This document shows positions 49,526-58,698 of a stretch of DNA of 64,000 nucleotides, piece by piece. The position numbers and the translations under genes are program-made. Source of the stretch: an uncultured bacterium (GTDB lineage: Bacteria; Bacillota; Clostridia; Oscillospirales; Acutalibacteraceae); assembly GCA_905215855.1 (NCBI GenBank), contig CAJMRT010000005.1:1-64000 (forward strand), in the 5' to 3' direction. How positions within the stretch are numbered: position 1 is the stretch's first letter; every line of letters starts with the position of its first letter. The notes under the pieces were generated by a model that did no database searches, was not told where the DNA came from, and was given only the letters and a program-made list of their open reading frames with translations.

Positions 49526-49714
49526 TTATTTATTGTCTTTCTTCTGTTTTTTATGCTTATGCTTTTTGAGATGCACCTCGGGAACAGCGACAGTATCATA
49601 AACAACCGTGCTGTCCGTATCATCCTCGGCAACATCATTCTGCTTTACTTTGCCCGTATGAATTTCGGGAAAAGCAAGGTTTTCGGAATCAAATGTAAAT
49701 TTCCTGTCCTTCAT
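49526..49714 (-). CDS. Small charged protein downstream of gltS
   Basis: 62 aa, starting MKDRKFTFDSENLAF and ending in a Lys/His-rich tail (HLKKHKHKKQKK). A good ribosome site (GGAGG, 8 bases before the ATG) lies within the last bases after gltS, 17 bp from its stop, so it is probably the third gene of the TAXI-gltS operon. Acidic middle (AEDDTD) and basic end. No hydrophobic segment. No known family. Confidence 0.6.
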   Translation of the reverse strand: MKDRKFTFDSENLAFPEIHTGKVKQNDVAEDDTDSTVVYDTVAVPEVHLKKHKHKKQKKDNK

Positions 49715-49731
49715 AATACCTGCCTCCGATT

Positions 49732-50919
49732 CTAAATGCAATTTATAAAGAATGTTATCGTCAGACTGTTCAGGAAGTCGGCAAACAAACTGCCGACAAT
49801 CGGAACAATAAGATAAGCCTTTACGGACGGTGCGTATTTTTCGCAGATTGCCTGCATATTTGCCATTGCATTTGGCGTTGCGCCCATACCAAAACCGCAT
49901 GTACCTGCCGCAAGAACAGCGGCGTCGTAATCTCTGCCCATAATGTTGAACACAACAAAATATGAGAAAAGGAACATAAGAACAACCTGACCTGCAAGAA
50001 GTATAATGAGCGGAAGCGCAAGGTCTGCGAGCTGCCAAAGCTTGAGGGTAATCATCGCAATACCGAGGAAAAGTGAGAGACATATACCGCCGAGGTCATT
50101 GATTTCACCCATGTGAATAGTGATTTTACCCGTGTATTCACCGATATTTCTCATAATTGCGGCAATAATCATTGCACCGATATAAATCGGGAATGTCATG
50201 CCCGTAAGTGAAAGCAAATCTGAAACAACCGTACCGAGTCCGACCGCTATAATCAGCTGAAATACTGCCGGAGCATACATTGAAAAATGTCGTTCGTGCT
50301 TTTCCTCTTCTTCAACAAGAAGGCTGTCATCCTCTGTTTTGATTGTGGCAATAAGGTTGTGCTTTTTAATAAGTCTGTTTCCGACAGGTCCGCCCATGAG
50401 TGAGCCTGCGATAAGACCGAATGTTGCAGCGGCAGTACAAACAGTTGTCGCACCCTGAACGCCGAAATCCTCAAGGACGGGACCGAAAGCGCCCGCCGTA
50501 CCGTGACCGCCAACCATAGGAATTGAACCCGTTGTCATACCCGTAAGCGAGTCAAGTCCGATCAAATTTGCAAGTCCGATTGCAGAGAAATTCTGCATTA
50601 CAATGAGCATAATTACAAGAAACAAAAATACGATAAGAGATTTGCCTCCGCTTTTCAGCACCTTTAGATTCGCCTGAAATCCGACTGAGGTAAAGAAAAA
50701 CACCATGCAGACTTCCTTTAGAGTATCGTCAAAATCAATTACCGCAACACCTGTCATATAGAGAACCAGCGTTAGAATTGCAAAAAGCAAACCACCGATT
50801 ACAGGTGCAGGTATACAAAATTTCTGCAAAAACGATATACGCTTTTTCAGAAACGCACCGGCCATCAGAACAATCACGGCAACTGCGATTGTCTGATACA
50901 TATCAAGAGTTATATTCAA
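49732..50919 (-). CDS. gltS: Sodium/glutamate symporter GltS
   Basis: 395 aa, about ten or eleven membrane segments in two inverted halves. The GSIPMVGGHGTAGAFGP re-entrant loop and the related ACGFGMGATPNAMANM-like loop in the second half (GTCGFGMGATPNA) are GltS signatures. Imports glutamate with sodium. It starts with TTG at 50919 behind AAAGGA; an ATG six codons later lacks a site. It lies 21 bp after a TAXI binding protein, an unusual partner for GltS, and before a small unknown gene. Confidence 0.93.
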   Translation of the reverse strand: MNITLDMYQTIAVAVIVLMAGAFLKKRISFLQKFCIPAPVIGGLLFAILTLVLYMTGVAVIDFDDTLKEVCMVFFFTSVGFQANLKVLKSGGKSLIVFLFLVIMLIVMQNFSAIGLANLIGLDSLTGMTTGSIPMVGGHGTAGAFGPVLEDFGVQGATTVCTAAATFGLIAGSLMGGPVGNRLIKKHNLIATIKTEDDSLLVEEEEKHERHFSMYAPAVFQLIIAVGLGTVVSDLLSLTGMTFPIYIGAMIIAAIMRNIGEYTGKITIHMGEINDLGGICLSLFLGIAMITLKLWQLADLALPLIILLAGQVVLMFLFSYFVVFNIMGRDYDAAVLAAGTCGFGMGATPNAMANMQAICEKYAPSVKAYLIVPIVGSLFADFLNSLTITFFINCI

Positions 50920-50940
50920 TCAGCACCAATCCTTTCGCAG

Positions 50941-51897
50941 TTATCCTGCTGTTTTTACCGTTATTCCTCTTTCGGAATAATACTCTGCCGCACCCTTGTG
51001 AAAAGGAATTTTAACACCTTCAACGGCTTTTTCAAGTGTTATGTCAACATCCGCCGAAACAGTCAGCTGAAGTTCCTGCGCATTGTCAAAGACAAGCTGT
51101 GTAAGTTTCTTCACCTGTTCGTCTGAAAGTCTGTCGTTTACAATCAGAACAGCCTTCACAGCAACTGTGCCGACTTCGTCACTCTGTCCGTTGTAAGTGT
51201 TTTTCGGAATTTTGCAGTCAACATAGCTGTAAGTGTTTTTAAGCTTTTTAACAGCTGCGTCATCAATTCCTATAAGCTTGATGTCACATTGCTTTGAAAG
51301 TTCCTCAACAACTGTTGCATTAAGTCCGAGTGTAAAGAATGCCGCATCAATTTCGCCGTTCTGTAACTGTTTTGCGGCATCGGCATAATTAAGATTTTTT
51401 TCCTTAACCATTTTTGAGTTAAGTCCGTATGCCGAAAGAATCTGCTTTGCGTTAAGCTCCGAACCCGATTCTTCTTCGCCTATGCTCACGGTTTTGCCGA
51501 GCAAATCATCAACACTGTTAATATCAGAATCTTTTCTTACAACGATATGACAAGCCTCTGTAAACATACCTGCAACAGCGCTGTAACCCTCAAGGCTGCC
51601 GGATTTTTCAAAATTATTTTCGCCGTTAAGTGCGTCGTGAGCAATGTCGGACTGAACAATTGCGGCGTCAAGATAATTCTGCGAAAGCAGGCGAACATTT
51701 GCCGCAGAACCGGCTGTTGTCTTTGTTTCAATTTTCAAAGTGCCGTCAGCATCGGCAATCGACTTTATCGAATTTGCCGCTTCGTTATAAATTCCGCCGG
51801 TACCTGCCGTACCGAATCGGATTGTTTCACCGCCTGATGAACAGCTGCACAAAAGAACAGTCATCAAGGCAATCAAAAGTGCAAGTAGTTTTTTCAT
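50941..51897 (-). CDS. TAXI-type solute-binding lipoprotein
   Basis: 318 aa. Lipoprotein signal (MKKLLALLIALMTVLLCSC, lipid Cys likely 19), then a TRAP-TAXI binding fold: FGTAGTGGIYNEAANSI near 28, AAIVQSDIAHDAL, and SIGEEESGSELNAKQIL. TAXI proteins normally deliver solutes to TRAP membrane subunits (DctQM-like); here no TRAP permease is present and GltS follows by 21 bp. A glutamate or related ligand is inferred from that partner. Confidence 0.88.
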   Translation of the reverse strand: MKKLLALLIALMTVLLCSCSSGGETIRFGTAGTGGIYNEAANSIKSIADADGTLKIETKTTAGSAANVRLLSQNYLDAAIVQSDIAHDALNGENNFEKSGSLEGYSAVAGMFTEACHIVVRKDSDINSVDDLLGKTVSIGEEESGSELNAKQILSAYGLNSKMVKEKNLNYADAAKQLQNGEIDAAFFTLGLNATVVEELSKQCDIKLIGIDDAAVKKLKNTYSYVDCKIPKNTYNGQSDEVGTVAVKAVLIVNDRLSDEQVKKLTQLVFDNAQELQLTVSADVDITLEKAVEGVKIPFHKGAAEYYSERGITVKTAG

Positions 51898-51927
51898 TTT
51901 TCCGCCTTCTTTGCTTTTGGATTTCGC

Positions 51928-51971
51928 TCAAAAAAAGAGAAATTGTAAAAGTGCAAGAAGCCTACAATTTC
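51928..51971 (-). promoter_or_regulatory. Leader terminator (attenuator) of the TAXI-gltS operon
   Basis: GAAATTGTA (minus 51971-51963) pairs with TACAATTTC (51947-51939) and is followed by TCTTTTTTTG. It lies between the promoter and the lipoprotein start, so transcription must pass it. What releases it is not visible; no riboswitch core fits in the short leader. Confidence 0.6.
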
Positions 51972-51988
51972 CCCTTTGTTCTGTTTAA

Positions 51989-52018
51989 ATTATAACATAA
52001 CGAGGTTATTATTGTCAA
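51989..52018 (-). promoter_or_regulatory. Promoter of the TAXI-gltS operon
   Basis: Minus strand: TTGACA (52018-52013), 18-bp spacer, TATAAT (51994-51989). Confidence 0.75.
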
Positions 52019-52033
52019 ACAAATAGGTTTTCA

Positions 52034-52063
52034 CAAAAATAAGGCACTCCGCTTGGAGTGCCT
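52034..52063 (-). terminator. Intrinsic terminator of ftsZ
   Basis: AGGCACTCC (52042-52050), tetraloop GCTT, GGAGTGCCT (52055-52063), and TTATTTTTG on the minus strand. It ends the division cluster 19 bp after ftsZ. Confidence 0.9.
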
Positions 52064-52082
52064 CTTTACACCGTAAATAAAC

Positions 52083-53189
52083 TTACTTATTGAAGATTGA
52101 CATAATATCGTAGAAGGTATCATCGTCATCATCAGTCTTGTCCTTTGTTGCAGGCTTTGGCTCTTCCTTTGCTGCAACAGGAGCTGATGCTGATGCAACT
52201 GCCTCTGTAAGGTTCTTCTTTGCAATCTGGCCGTCTGCATTGAAACCTGTAGCAATCACTGTTACGCTGATAGCGTCTTCCATCTTATCATCGATAACAG
52301 CACCCCAGATGATGTTTGCATCTTCAGAAACCTTGTCTTTAATCATTGTTGATGCAGCGTCAATATCATCAAGACTAACATCAGCAGAAGCTGTGATGTT
52401 GATGATAAGACCCTTAGCACCGTCAATTGAAGTTTCAAGAAGCGGACTTGAAATAGCCATATCTGCGGCAACAGTAGCCTTGTCCTTGCCTGTTGCACTG
52501 CCCATACCCATATGAGCATAGCCTGCGTCCTTCATTACGGAAGTAACATCGGCAAAGTCGAGGTTTACTAGACCCGGAAGAAGGATAAGGTCTGAAATAC
52601 TCTGAACACCCTGTCTGAGAACATCATCAGCAATAGCAAATGCGTTCTGAAGAGTGATGCTTGTATCTGAAACATACTTAAGTCTTTCGTTAGGAACGAT
52701 GATGAGTGAATCAACGCAAGCAGAAAGCTCTGCAATACCCTGCTCAGCCTGAGTCATTCTTCTCTTGCCCTCAAAAGCAAACGGCTTTGTAACAACGCCG
52801 ACTGTAAGAATACCCATATCCTTTGCGATTTTAGCAACTACAGGAGCAGCGCCTGTACCTGTGCCGCCGCCCATACCGGCAGTAACAAATACCATATCTG
52901 TATCTTTGAGAAGAGCAGCAATTTCATCTCTGCTTTCCTCTGCAGCTTCCTGACCAATCTGCGGCATAGAACCTGCACCCTTACCTCTTGTAAGCTTTTC
53001 ACCAATCTGAATTTTCTGTGAAGCCTTTGAGAGTCTTAAAACATGTTCATCTGTATTGATTGCGATAAATTCTACATTCTTAACCTCGGTTGCTACCATG
53101 CGGTTAACAGCGTTGCCGCCGCCTCCGCCGACACCGATTACTTTAATTTTAGGCATATACTCGTTTTCCAATTCCAGTTCAAAAGCCAT
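52083..53189 (-). CDS. ftsZ: Cell division protein FtsZ
   Basis: 368 aa tubulin-like GTPase that forms the division ring. N-terminal [16 protein letters not shown] loop [20 protein letters not shown]7 loop, then a variable linker and the C-terminal peptide [13 protein letters not shown] used to bind partners. ATG at 53189 with AAGGAGG; a longer frame adds 11 residues without support. Last gene of the cluster; ftsA is not beside it. Confidence 0.97.
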   Translation of the reverse strand: MAFELELENEYMPKIKVIGVGGGGGNAVNRMVATEVKNVEFIAINTDEHVLRLSKASQKIQIGEKLTRGKGAGSMPQIGQEAAEESRDEIAALLKDTDMVFVTAGMGGGTGTGAAPVVAKIAKDMGILTVGVVTKPFAFEGKRRMTQAEQGIAELSACVDSLIIVPNERLKYVSDTSITLQNAFAIADDVLRQGVQSISDLILLPGLVNLDFADVTSVMKDAGYAHMGMGSATGKDKATVAADMAISSPLLETSIDGAKGLIINITASADVSLDDIDAASTMIKDKVSEDANIIWGAVIDDKMEDAISVTVIATGFNADGQIAKKNLTEAVASASAPVAAKEEPKPATKDKTDDDDDTFYDIMSIFNK

Positions 53190-53345
53190 TTTTTCGTCCT
53201 CCTTATATATTGTCAAGTTCAATCAGAAATCATTATTCTTCATAATACACAATTATACTATCTTATACTATCATACTTTTTTCAAAATAGCAATGCTTTT
53301 CAGCCGTTTTTCTGCAAAATAATCTGAATTTTCTCCTTGGGATAA

Positions 53346-54800
53346 TCATTCGCCTGCGTATGCACCGTCTGCATTGCCGTAGTCATATCCTCCGTCGCCT
53401 GAATAACCGCCGTCTGCGTTACCGTAATCATATCCGCCGTCACCCGAATAACCGCCATCGGCACTGTAGCTGTTGCCGTCACCTTGGCCGTCATCATAAT
53501 AACCCGTATTTCCGTCAGAATAAGTGCCGTCATCCCATGTATAATTGCTGCCGGTACCGTCACCCGACGAATCCGCTGACTGTGTAGCCGCCTGAGTTGT
53601 TGCCTGCGTAGCGGCTGTCGGCTGAGTTGCGGCAGGTTTATAGTGAGAAATCTTTGATGTACTGCAAGCCGAAACATCAAGTGTACCTGCGATAAGACCT
53701 GTATTGTTCGGGTCAAGCTTTTCATTGATTATTGTCATTGCAGTTCTGATTTTGTAGTCAATATCATCGGGAAGACCGATATTGATTGTGATTCTTCCGT
53801 CATAAACAAGCTTGATATTTGCCGTGTCCGAAACATCAAACGCTGTGATATTTTTTATTTTATTGTCAATAAGACACTGTGAAACATCGCTGAGAATGTC
53901 GGGAACATTGGCATCGCTGAATGTCACATACTTGCCAACCTCGGTAGTTTTCACCTCACCGCAGGTAAGCTGTGGCAGCTTGTCCGTGTTCTCAGAAATC
54001 TCTTCAAGTATTCTGCCCTTTGAGCTTACAAGCAAAAAGCTTTTTCCGTTTGGAATAACATAAGAAGGTGTTGCATCAACAACAGTTATTGTTATTGTGT
54101 CCGGAATATTAAAACTTACACTTGCGCTCTCTATGTAGGAAAGGTTTTCAACAACCTTTTCAGAGGTGTTGTACATTGCACCTATGAAAATATTTTCCTG
54201 ATAATCAACACCGCTGAATGCGATAATCTGTTCTTTGCTGTAGTACTTGTCCCCTACAACTTCGATTTTTTCGGTTTTAAAGAGGACTGTAAGGCTTAAA
54301 ACAACACCGATTGCGACTACAGCCGCAAAAATCGAACTGTAAAGTGCAATTCTTCTGTGTTTAATTTGTGTGCTTGTCAGAGATTTTTTCCTTCTGCGGA
54401 TAACCTCTTGCTCCTGTGCACGAATTTCCTTTGCACGCTTTTCCTGTTTCTGCTTTTCTCCGAATTCGTCAACATAGTAGCCGTCTTCATAATCCTTTGG
54501 CTTGAGATTCTTGATTTTAGCCTTGCCTTTTCTTCTGAATTTTTCTTCACGGCTCATATTTTCGTCAGGCATTTGTGCCGACTGCTCTTCTTTTTGTTTG
54601 AGAAAAGCCTCCTGAATTTTACTTTTGGGAGCTTTTTTCTGCTGTTCCTTTTTTGGATTGGGGGATTTTTTAGCTCTCTTATCCTGCTTTGCTTTTTCCT
54701 TATGATACTTTTCAGCCTGCTTTGCGGCAATTTTACGCTGTTTGTCAAGACTTTTTCTCTCTTTTGAAGTGAGCGGTCTTCTCTTCTTATTATCGTCCAA
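53346..54800 (-). CDS. FtsQ/DivIB-type division protein with extended tails
   Basis: 484 aa. A long charged cytoplasmic N-tail (1-150, Lys/Glu-rich), one membrane segment 151-174, a POTRA domain (about 175-245) and the FtsQ beta domain to about 400. The C-terminus (about 400-484) is a Thr/Gln/Ala stretch followed by Gly/Tyr/Asp-rich repeats, including two copies of a 14-residue unit (GYSGDGGYDYGNAD). Starts with TTG at 54800 behind GGGAGGA. Position between murA and ftsZ fits FtsQ/DivIB. The tails are unusual. Confidence 0.85.
   Translation of the reverse strand: MDDNKKRRPLTSKERKSLDKQRKIAAKQAEKYHKEKAKQDKRAKKSPNPKKEQQKKAPKSKIQEAFLKQKEEQSAQMPDENMSREEKFRRKGKAKIKNLKPKDYEDGYYVDEFGEKQKQEKRAKEIRAQEQEVIRRRKKSLTSTQIKHRRIALYSSIFAAVVAIGVVLSLTVLFKTEKIEVVGDKYYSKEQIIAFSGVDYQENIFIGAMYNTSEKVVENLSYIESASVSFNIPDTITITVVDATPSYVIPNGKSFLLVSSKGRILEEISENTDKLPQLTCGEVKTTEVGKYVTFSDANVPDILSDVSQCLIDNKIKNITAFDVSDTANIKLVYDGRITINIGLPDDIDYKIRTAMTIINEKLDPNNTGLIAGTLDVSACSTSKISHYKPAATQPTAATQATTQAATQSADSSGDGTGSNYTWDDGTYSDGNTGYYDDGQGDGNSYSADGGYSGDGGYDYGNADGGYSGDGGYDYGNADGAYAGE
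53349..53462. repeat. Tandem 42-bp repeat inside the ftsQ-like gene
   Basis: The 3' end of the gene repeats a 42-bp unit about two and a half times, encoding the 14-residue Gly/Tyr/Asp unit. Such repeats can change length by slippage without a frameshift because 42 is a multiple of three. Confidence 0.7.
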
Positions 54801-54830
54801 AGCAAATCCTCCCTTCTATATTATCTGCCG

Positions 54831-54848
54831 AGGGCGGAAGTCCGCCCT
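54831..54848. repeat. Short GC-rich palindrome between murA and the ftsQ-like gene
   Basis: AGGGCGGA-AG-TCCGCCCT: arms of 8 bp around two bases. It resembles the GGGCGGAT/ATCCGCCC palindrome in the dispersed repeats at 245-263 and 17141 onward, so it may be a REP-like unit. Confidence 0.5.
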
Positions 54849-54879
54849 GCGACAGTTACAATTTGATTACCTGATTACC

Positions 54880-56133
54880 CTAAATTTTCTTTATATCTGC
54901 CCCGAGTGAAGAAAGCATAAGTTCAATGCACTCGTAGCCTCTTTCAATATACTCCACACCGCCGATTTCAGTTTTGCCATCAGCACAAAGTCCTGCAATA
55001 ACAAGAGCTGCACCTCCACGCAGGTCGGTAGCTTCAACAGATGCTCCGTAAAGCATCTTCACTCCTTCCGCCACGGCAACCTTGCCCTCTGTCTTGACAT
55101 TTGCACCCATTCTGACAAGCTCTGGGATGTGTCTGTATCTGTTTTCAAATATATTTTCGACAAAAACCGTTGTTCCGTCTGCAACACACGCTGTTGCAAG
55201 CAAGGGCGCCTGAGCGTCCGTGGGAAAGCCCGGAAACGGCATTGTTCTGATTGTTTTCATTGATTTAAGTCTTTCGGGAGCGGTTATTTCAAGATTGCCG
55301 TCCGAAACTCTTATCTTGCACCCTGCGTTTTTGAAAGTCGGAATAATCGCCGCAAGGTGAGAGGAAATTATTCCGTTAAGTACGATTTTTGAACCTGTTA
55401 CAGCGGCACAAGACATCAGCGTTGCGGCAACGATTCTGTCGGGAATAATCGTGTGAACCGAACCGTTGAGAGAGTTTACACCCTCGATAACGACAATGCC
55501 CTCGCCTGCTCCGGAAATATCCGCACCGCAGGAATTGAGATAATCCGCGAGGTCGCAAATTTCAGGTTCACGAGCGGCATTGATGATTGTTGTTGTGCCT
55601 TTTGCAAGGCAGGCGGCAATCATAATATCTTCGGTTGCTCCTACGCTCGGAAACGAAAGTGAAATTTTTGTTCCGCAAAGTCCTTTCGGAGCACAACACT
55701 CAAGATAGCCGTGTTTTTCACGAATATCAGCACCCATTTCCCGAAGCGAATTGAGGTGCAAATCAATCGGTCTTGAACCGATTTCACACCCACCGGGGAA
55801 TGAAAGCCTTACTCTTCCCATTCTTGCAAGAACTGCACCGAGAAAAACAATTGAACTCCTTGTTTTACGCATCAATTCGTCGGGGACATCAAAACGGTCA
55901 ATATCGTCACAGCTGATGAGAAGCGTCTTATCGTATCGTGTGACGGCACAGCCGAGATACCGCAGAATATTGACAGATGCGTCAACATCGGAAAGTGAGG
56001 GACAATTGTAAATTACATTTTCGCCCTTTGTAAGAATTGTGGCGGCAATAATCGGCAAAGCGCTGTTTTTTGCACCCTGAACCTCAACCTCTCCGTCAAG
56101 CTTTTTGCGTCCTGTAACAAGCAGTTTTGACAC
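54880..56133 (-). CDS. murA: UDP-N-acetylglucosamine 1-carboxyvinyltransferase
   Basis: 417 aa. First committed step of peptidoglycan synthesis: adds enolpyruvate to UDP-GlcNAc. Lys in GAKNSALP near residue 22 and the catalytic Cys in GGCEIGSRPIDLH near 115 are present (Cys form, so fosfomycin-type inhibitors could act in principle). Starts with GTG at 56133 behind GAGAGGG. Placed between murG and the ftsQ-like gene; Clostridia often have a second MurA elsewhere. Confidence 0.95.
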   Translation of the reverse strand: MSKLLVTGRKKLDGEVEVQGAKNSALPIIAATILTKGENVIYNCPSLSDVDASVNILRYLGCAVTRYDKTLLISCDDIDRFDVPDELMRKTRSSIVFLGAVLARMGRVRLSFPGGCEIGSRPIDLHLNSLREMGADIREKHGYLECCAPKGLCGTKISLSFPSVGATEDIMIAACLAKGTTTIINAAREPEICDLADYLNSCGADISGAGEGIVVIEGVNSLNGSVHTIIPDRIVAATLMSCAAVTGSKIVLNGIISSHLAAIIPTFKNAGCKIRVSDGNLEITAPERLKSMKTIRTMPFPGFPTDAQAPLLATACVADGTTVFVENIFENRYRHIPELVRMGANVKTEGKVAVAEGVKMLYGASVEATDLRGGAALVIAGLCADGKTEIGGVEYIERGYECIELMLSSLGADIKKI

Positions 56134-56195
56134 AATAACACCCTCTCAAAAAGAATACCCTTACATTCTATGAGAAAGCGTTACAAATGTTACTG

Positions 56196-57317
56196 TTACA
56201 CAAGTCCGAGAACTTTTTTGACTACCGAATAGATTCTTTCGTTGGCATCAGTAATTGCCATTTTGCGTGAGTTTTCGCTGTACTTTTCAAGCTTTTCGGG
56301 ATTGAGAAGCATTTTGTCAGCCTTACGCATAAGAGCCGCACCTGTGAGGTCTTTTTCCTCAATAATGTCAGCCGCACCCGCATTCACAAGAGCCATTGCG
56401 TTGTGATACTGATGATTTTCTGCAACATTCGGTGACGGAATAAGGATTGCCGGTTTGCCCATAGCCTGAATTTCGCTGAGAGTAATTGCACCTGCACGGC
56501 AGATTACAAGGTCTGCCGCCGCCATGCAAGTCGGCATATTATCAATATACGGTCTTATATCAAGATTTGAACAATCGGCAATGTCAGTACCCTTTTCCTC
56601 AACGAGCTGCGGAAACCAGTCGCCGTAACTGCCGTATGCGTGAATGTGCTGATACCTTCCGTCAATTCCGCTTCTTGCAACAAGGTCTGCAACGGCTTCG
56701 TTGATTTTTCTTGCTCCAAGGCTCCCACCGAACGAAAGCACTACGGGACGGTTATCAAGTCCGAGTTCTTTTCTTGACTCTTCTTTTTTTGCCGTGAGGA
56801 TTTCCTGTCTTACAGGATTTCCGGTAATGACAAAATCAACATTTTTGTCAAAATACTTTTTTGCGTCCGGAACGGCAAGCATTACCTTTTTGACGCTCTT
56901 TGCAAGCATTTTATTTGTAATGCCCGGATATGCATTCTGCTCGTGAATAATGCACGGAATACCCATTTTTGCGGCTGTTCTGATAACGGGACCCGAAACA
57001 TATCCGCCTGTTCCGATACAGATATCGGGCTTGAACTCAGCGATTATTTTCTTTGCCTCTCTCGAAGAAGTGAAGGTTCTTGAAACTGTCTTGACATTTT
57101 CAATCATACTCTTCGGAGAAAAGCTTCTTTTAAAACCGCTGATAGTGATTGACTTAATTTCAAAACCCGCCTGTGGAACAAGCCTTTGCTCCATTCCGCC
57201 ACGATTGCCGATGAACAAAAACTCGGCATCGTTTCTTTTACTCTTTATATATCCGGCAATTGCAAGAGCAGGGTTTATGTGACCCGCCGTGCCGCCGCCT
57301 GCAAGCAATACTTTCAT
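56196..57317 (-). CDS. murG: UDP-GlcNAc:lipid I N-acetylglucosaminyltransferase
   Basis: 373 aa GT28 enzyme that turns lipid I into lipid II at the inner face of the membrane. LLAGGGTAGHINPALA at the start, HEQNAYPGITN in the N-domain and VICRAGAITLSE plus PSPNVAENHQ in the C-domain are all family motifs. ATG at 57317 after a weak AAAGG site. Lies after ftsW. Confidence 0.96.
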   Translation of the reverse strand: MKVLLAGGGTAGHINPALAIAGYIKSKRNDAEFLFIGNRGGMEQRLVPQAGFEIKSITISGFKRSFSPKSMIENVKTVSRTFTSSREAKKIIAEFKPDICIGTGGYVSGPVIRTAAKMGIPCIIHEQNAYPGITNKMLAKSVKKVMLAVPDAKKYFDKNVDFVITGNPVRQEILTAKKEESRKELGLDNRPVVLSFGGSLGARKINEAVADLVARSGIDGRYQHIHAYGSYGDWFPQLVEEKGTDIADCSNLDIRPYIDNMPTCMAAADLVICRAGAITLSEIQAMGKPAILIPSPNVAENHQYHNAMALVNAGAADIIEEKDLTGAALMRKADKMLLNPEKLEKYSENSRKMAITDANERIYSVVKKVLGLV

Positions 57318-57391
57318 AATTTTCTTACCTTTCTTTTGAAAATTCTGCAAAACCTATGCAGAAGAAAACTAAAAAACTGCTGATTTTTAAA

Positions 57392-58648
57392 TTACTGTCT
57401 TTCAATGTTTGCCGTTCTGGAAATTGAAAGCACAAGTCCCATTTGGGCAAGCAACATAATAAGCGAACTACCGCCATAACTGAAGAACGGCAGGCTGATA
57501 CCTGTATTAGGAAGCCAGTCGGTGATAACGAGGATATTCAGCACAACCTGAATACCGATTTGTGAAGTAAGACCGATGCCGAGAAGCTTGCCGAATTTAT
57601 CCTTTGCACGCAGTGAAAGCGTTATTCCTCTCCATACGAGAAGCGCAAAAATAAGAAGAATCATAAGTGCGCCCACAAGACCGAGCTCCTCAACAACAAC
57701 GGCAAAGATAAAGTCGTTCTGCGGTTCGGGAATATAGAGGTACTTCATTCTTGACTGACCGAGGCCAAGTCCCCAAAGTCCGCCCGAACCGATTGCATAG
57801 AGCGAATTTCGGGTTTGATATGTGGTCCACCACATATCATTTGTTGTATATTCAAGTGCCTGACCCCAACCGTCAAGACGGCTCATAGCATAGGACAGGC
57901 TGTTTGTAACAGCAAGTATAAGTACTACTCCGACAATAAGTCCAAGACCTATTCCAAGGTACTTTGTCTGCATTCCGCCGATATAAAGCATTACAACCGA
58001 GAGAATACCGATAATTACAATACCCGAATAGTGCGGTTCGAGAAAAAGCAGAAGTGCCGTTGAGCCGAAAACAATTACACCCGGCAGAACGCTGTAACGG
58101 GCAAACTGCATTTTATTATAGTATTTACTGCACCAATGTGAGAAGAAAAGGATAATTGCAAACTTTGCAATTTCAGATGGCTGAACATTGAAAATTCCCA
58201 GAGGAATCCATCTTTTAACGCCCTCCGAACCGGGCAGTACAAGAACCACAAGCAGGCAAAAATACGAGATTGCAAGAACAATCGGTGCGATTTTGTGGAG
58301 TTTATTATAGTTAAAGAACGAAAGGAAAAACATTATGCCCACACCGATAACGGCAAAAATGAGCTGTCTTACGAGATAATAATAGCTGTCGCCCTGATTG
58401 TAGTAAGCATAGGCATAGCTTGCAGAAAACATCATAATCATACCGATTGTAAGAAGTACAAGGATGATTATGCAAAACGGAAGGTCAAGTCCCATGCCAA
58501 CGGAAAACAGCTTTCCTTTTTTCATCTTTCTCTGACGAGAAGGACGGACAAAAAACTTTTCTTCCTTGATCTTCTGCTCCGAGTAAACCTCTTCGTCATA
58601 TATTCTGTTTACATCAGCTTTAAGCATCATTCTTTTTTGTGGAGCCAA
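57392..58648 (-). CDS. ftsW: SEDS-family glycosyltransferase FtsW
   Basis: 418 aa, about ten membrane segments after a 50-residue charged N-tail. Motifs: GSEGVKRWIPLGIFNVQPSEIAKF, the large loop with YQTRNSLYAIGSGGLWGLGLGQS and the end GISLPFFSYGGSSL. SEDS proteins polymerise lipid II together with a class B penicillin-binding protein, here two genes upstream. TTG start at 58648 with GGGAGGA. FtsW is preferred over RodA or SpoVE because of the cluster. Confidence 0.93.
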   Translation of the reverse strand: MAPQKRMMLKADVNRIYDEEVYSEQKIKEEKFFVRPSRQRKMKKGKLFSVGMGLDLPFCIIILVLLTIGMIMMFSASYAYAYYNQGDSYYYLVRQLIFAVIGVGIMFFLSFFNYNKLHKIAPIVLAISYFCLLVVLVLPGSEGVKRWIPLGIFNVQPSEIAKFAIILFFSHWCSKYYNKMQFARYSVLPGVIVFGSTALLLFLEPHYSGIVIIGILSVVMLYIGGMQTKYLGIGLGLIVGVVLILAVTNSLSYAMSRLDGWGQALEYTTNDMWWTTYQTRNSLYAIGSGGLWGLGLGQSRMKYLYIPEPQNDFIFAVVVEELGLVGALMILLIFALLVWRGITLSLRAKDKFGKLLGIGLTSQIGIQVVLNILVITDWLPNTGISLPFFSYGGSSLIMLLAQMGLVLSISRTANIERQ

Positions 58649-58698
58649 AGACCGTTCCTCCCTTAAAATTTATTTTAAACAAGTATTTCTGCGTTTAT

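Noticed and set aside
49526..50083. 185-codon minus-strand frame as one gene
   Set aside because: Its first two thirds are antisense-free but lie inside gltS in another frame; only the last 62 codons have a ribosome site and lie outside gltS.
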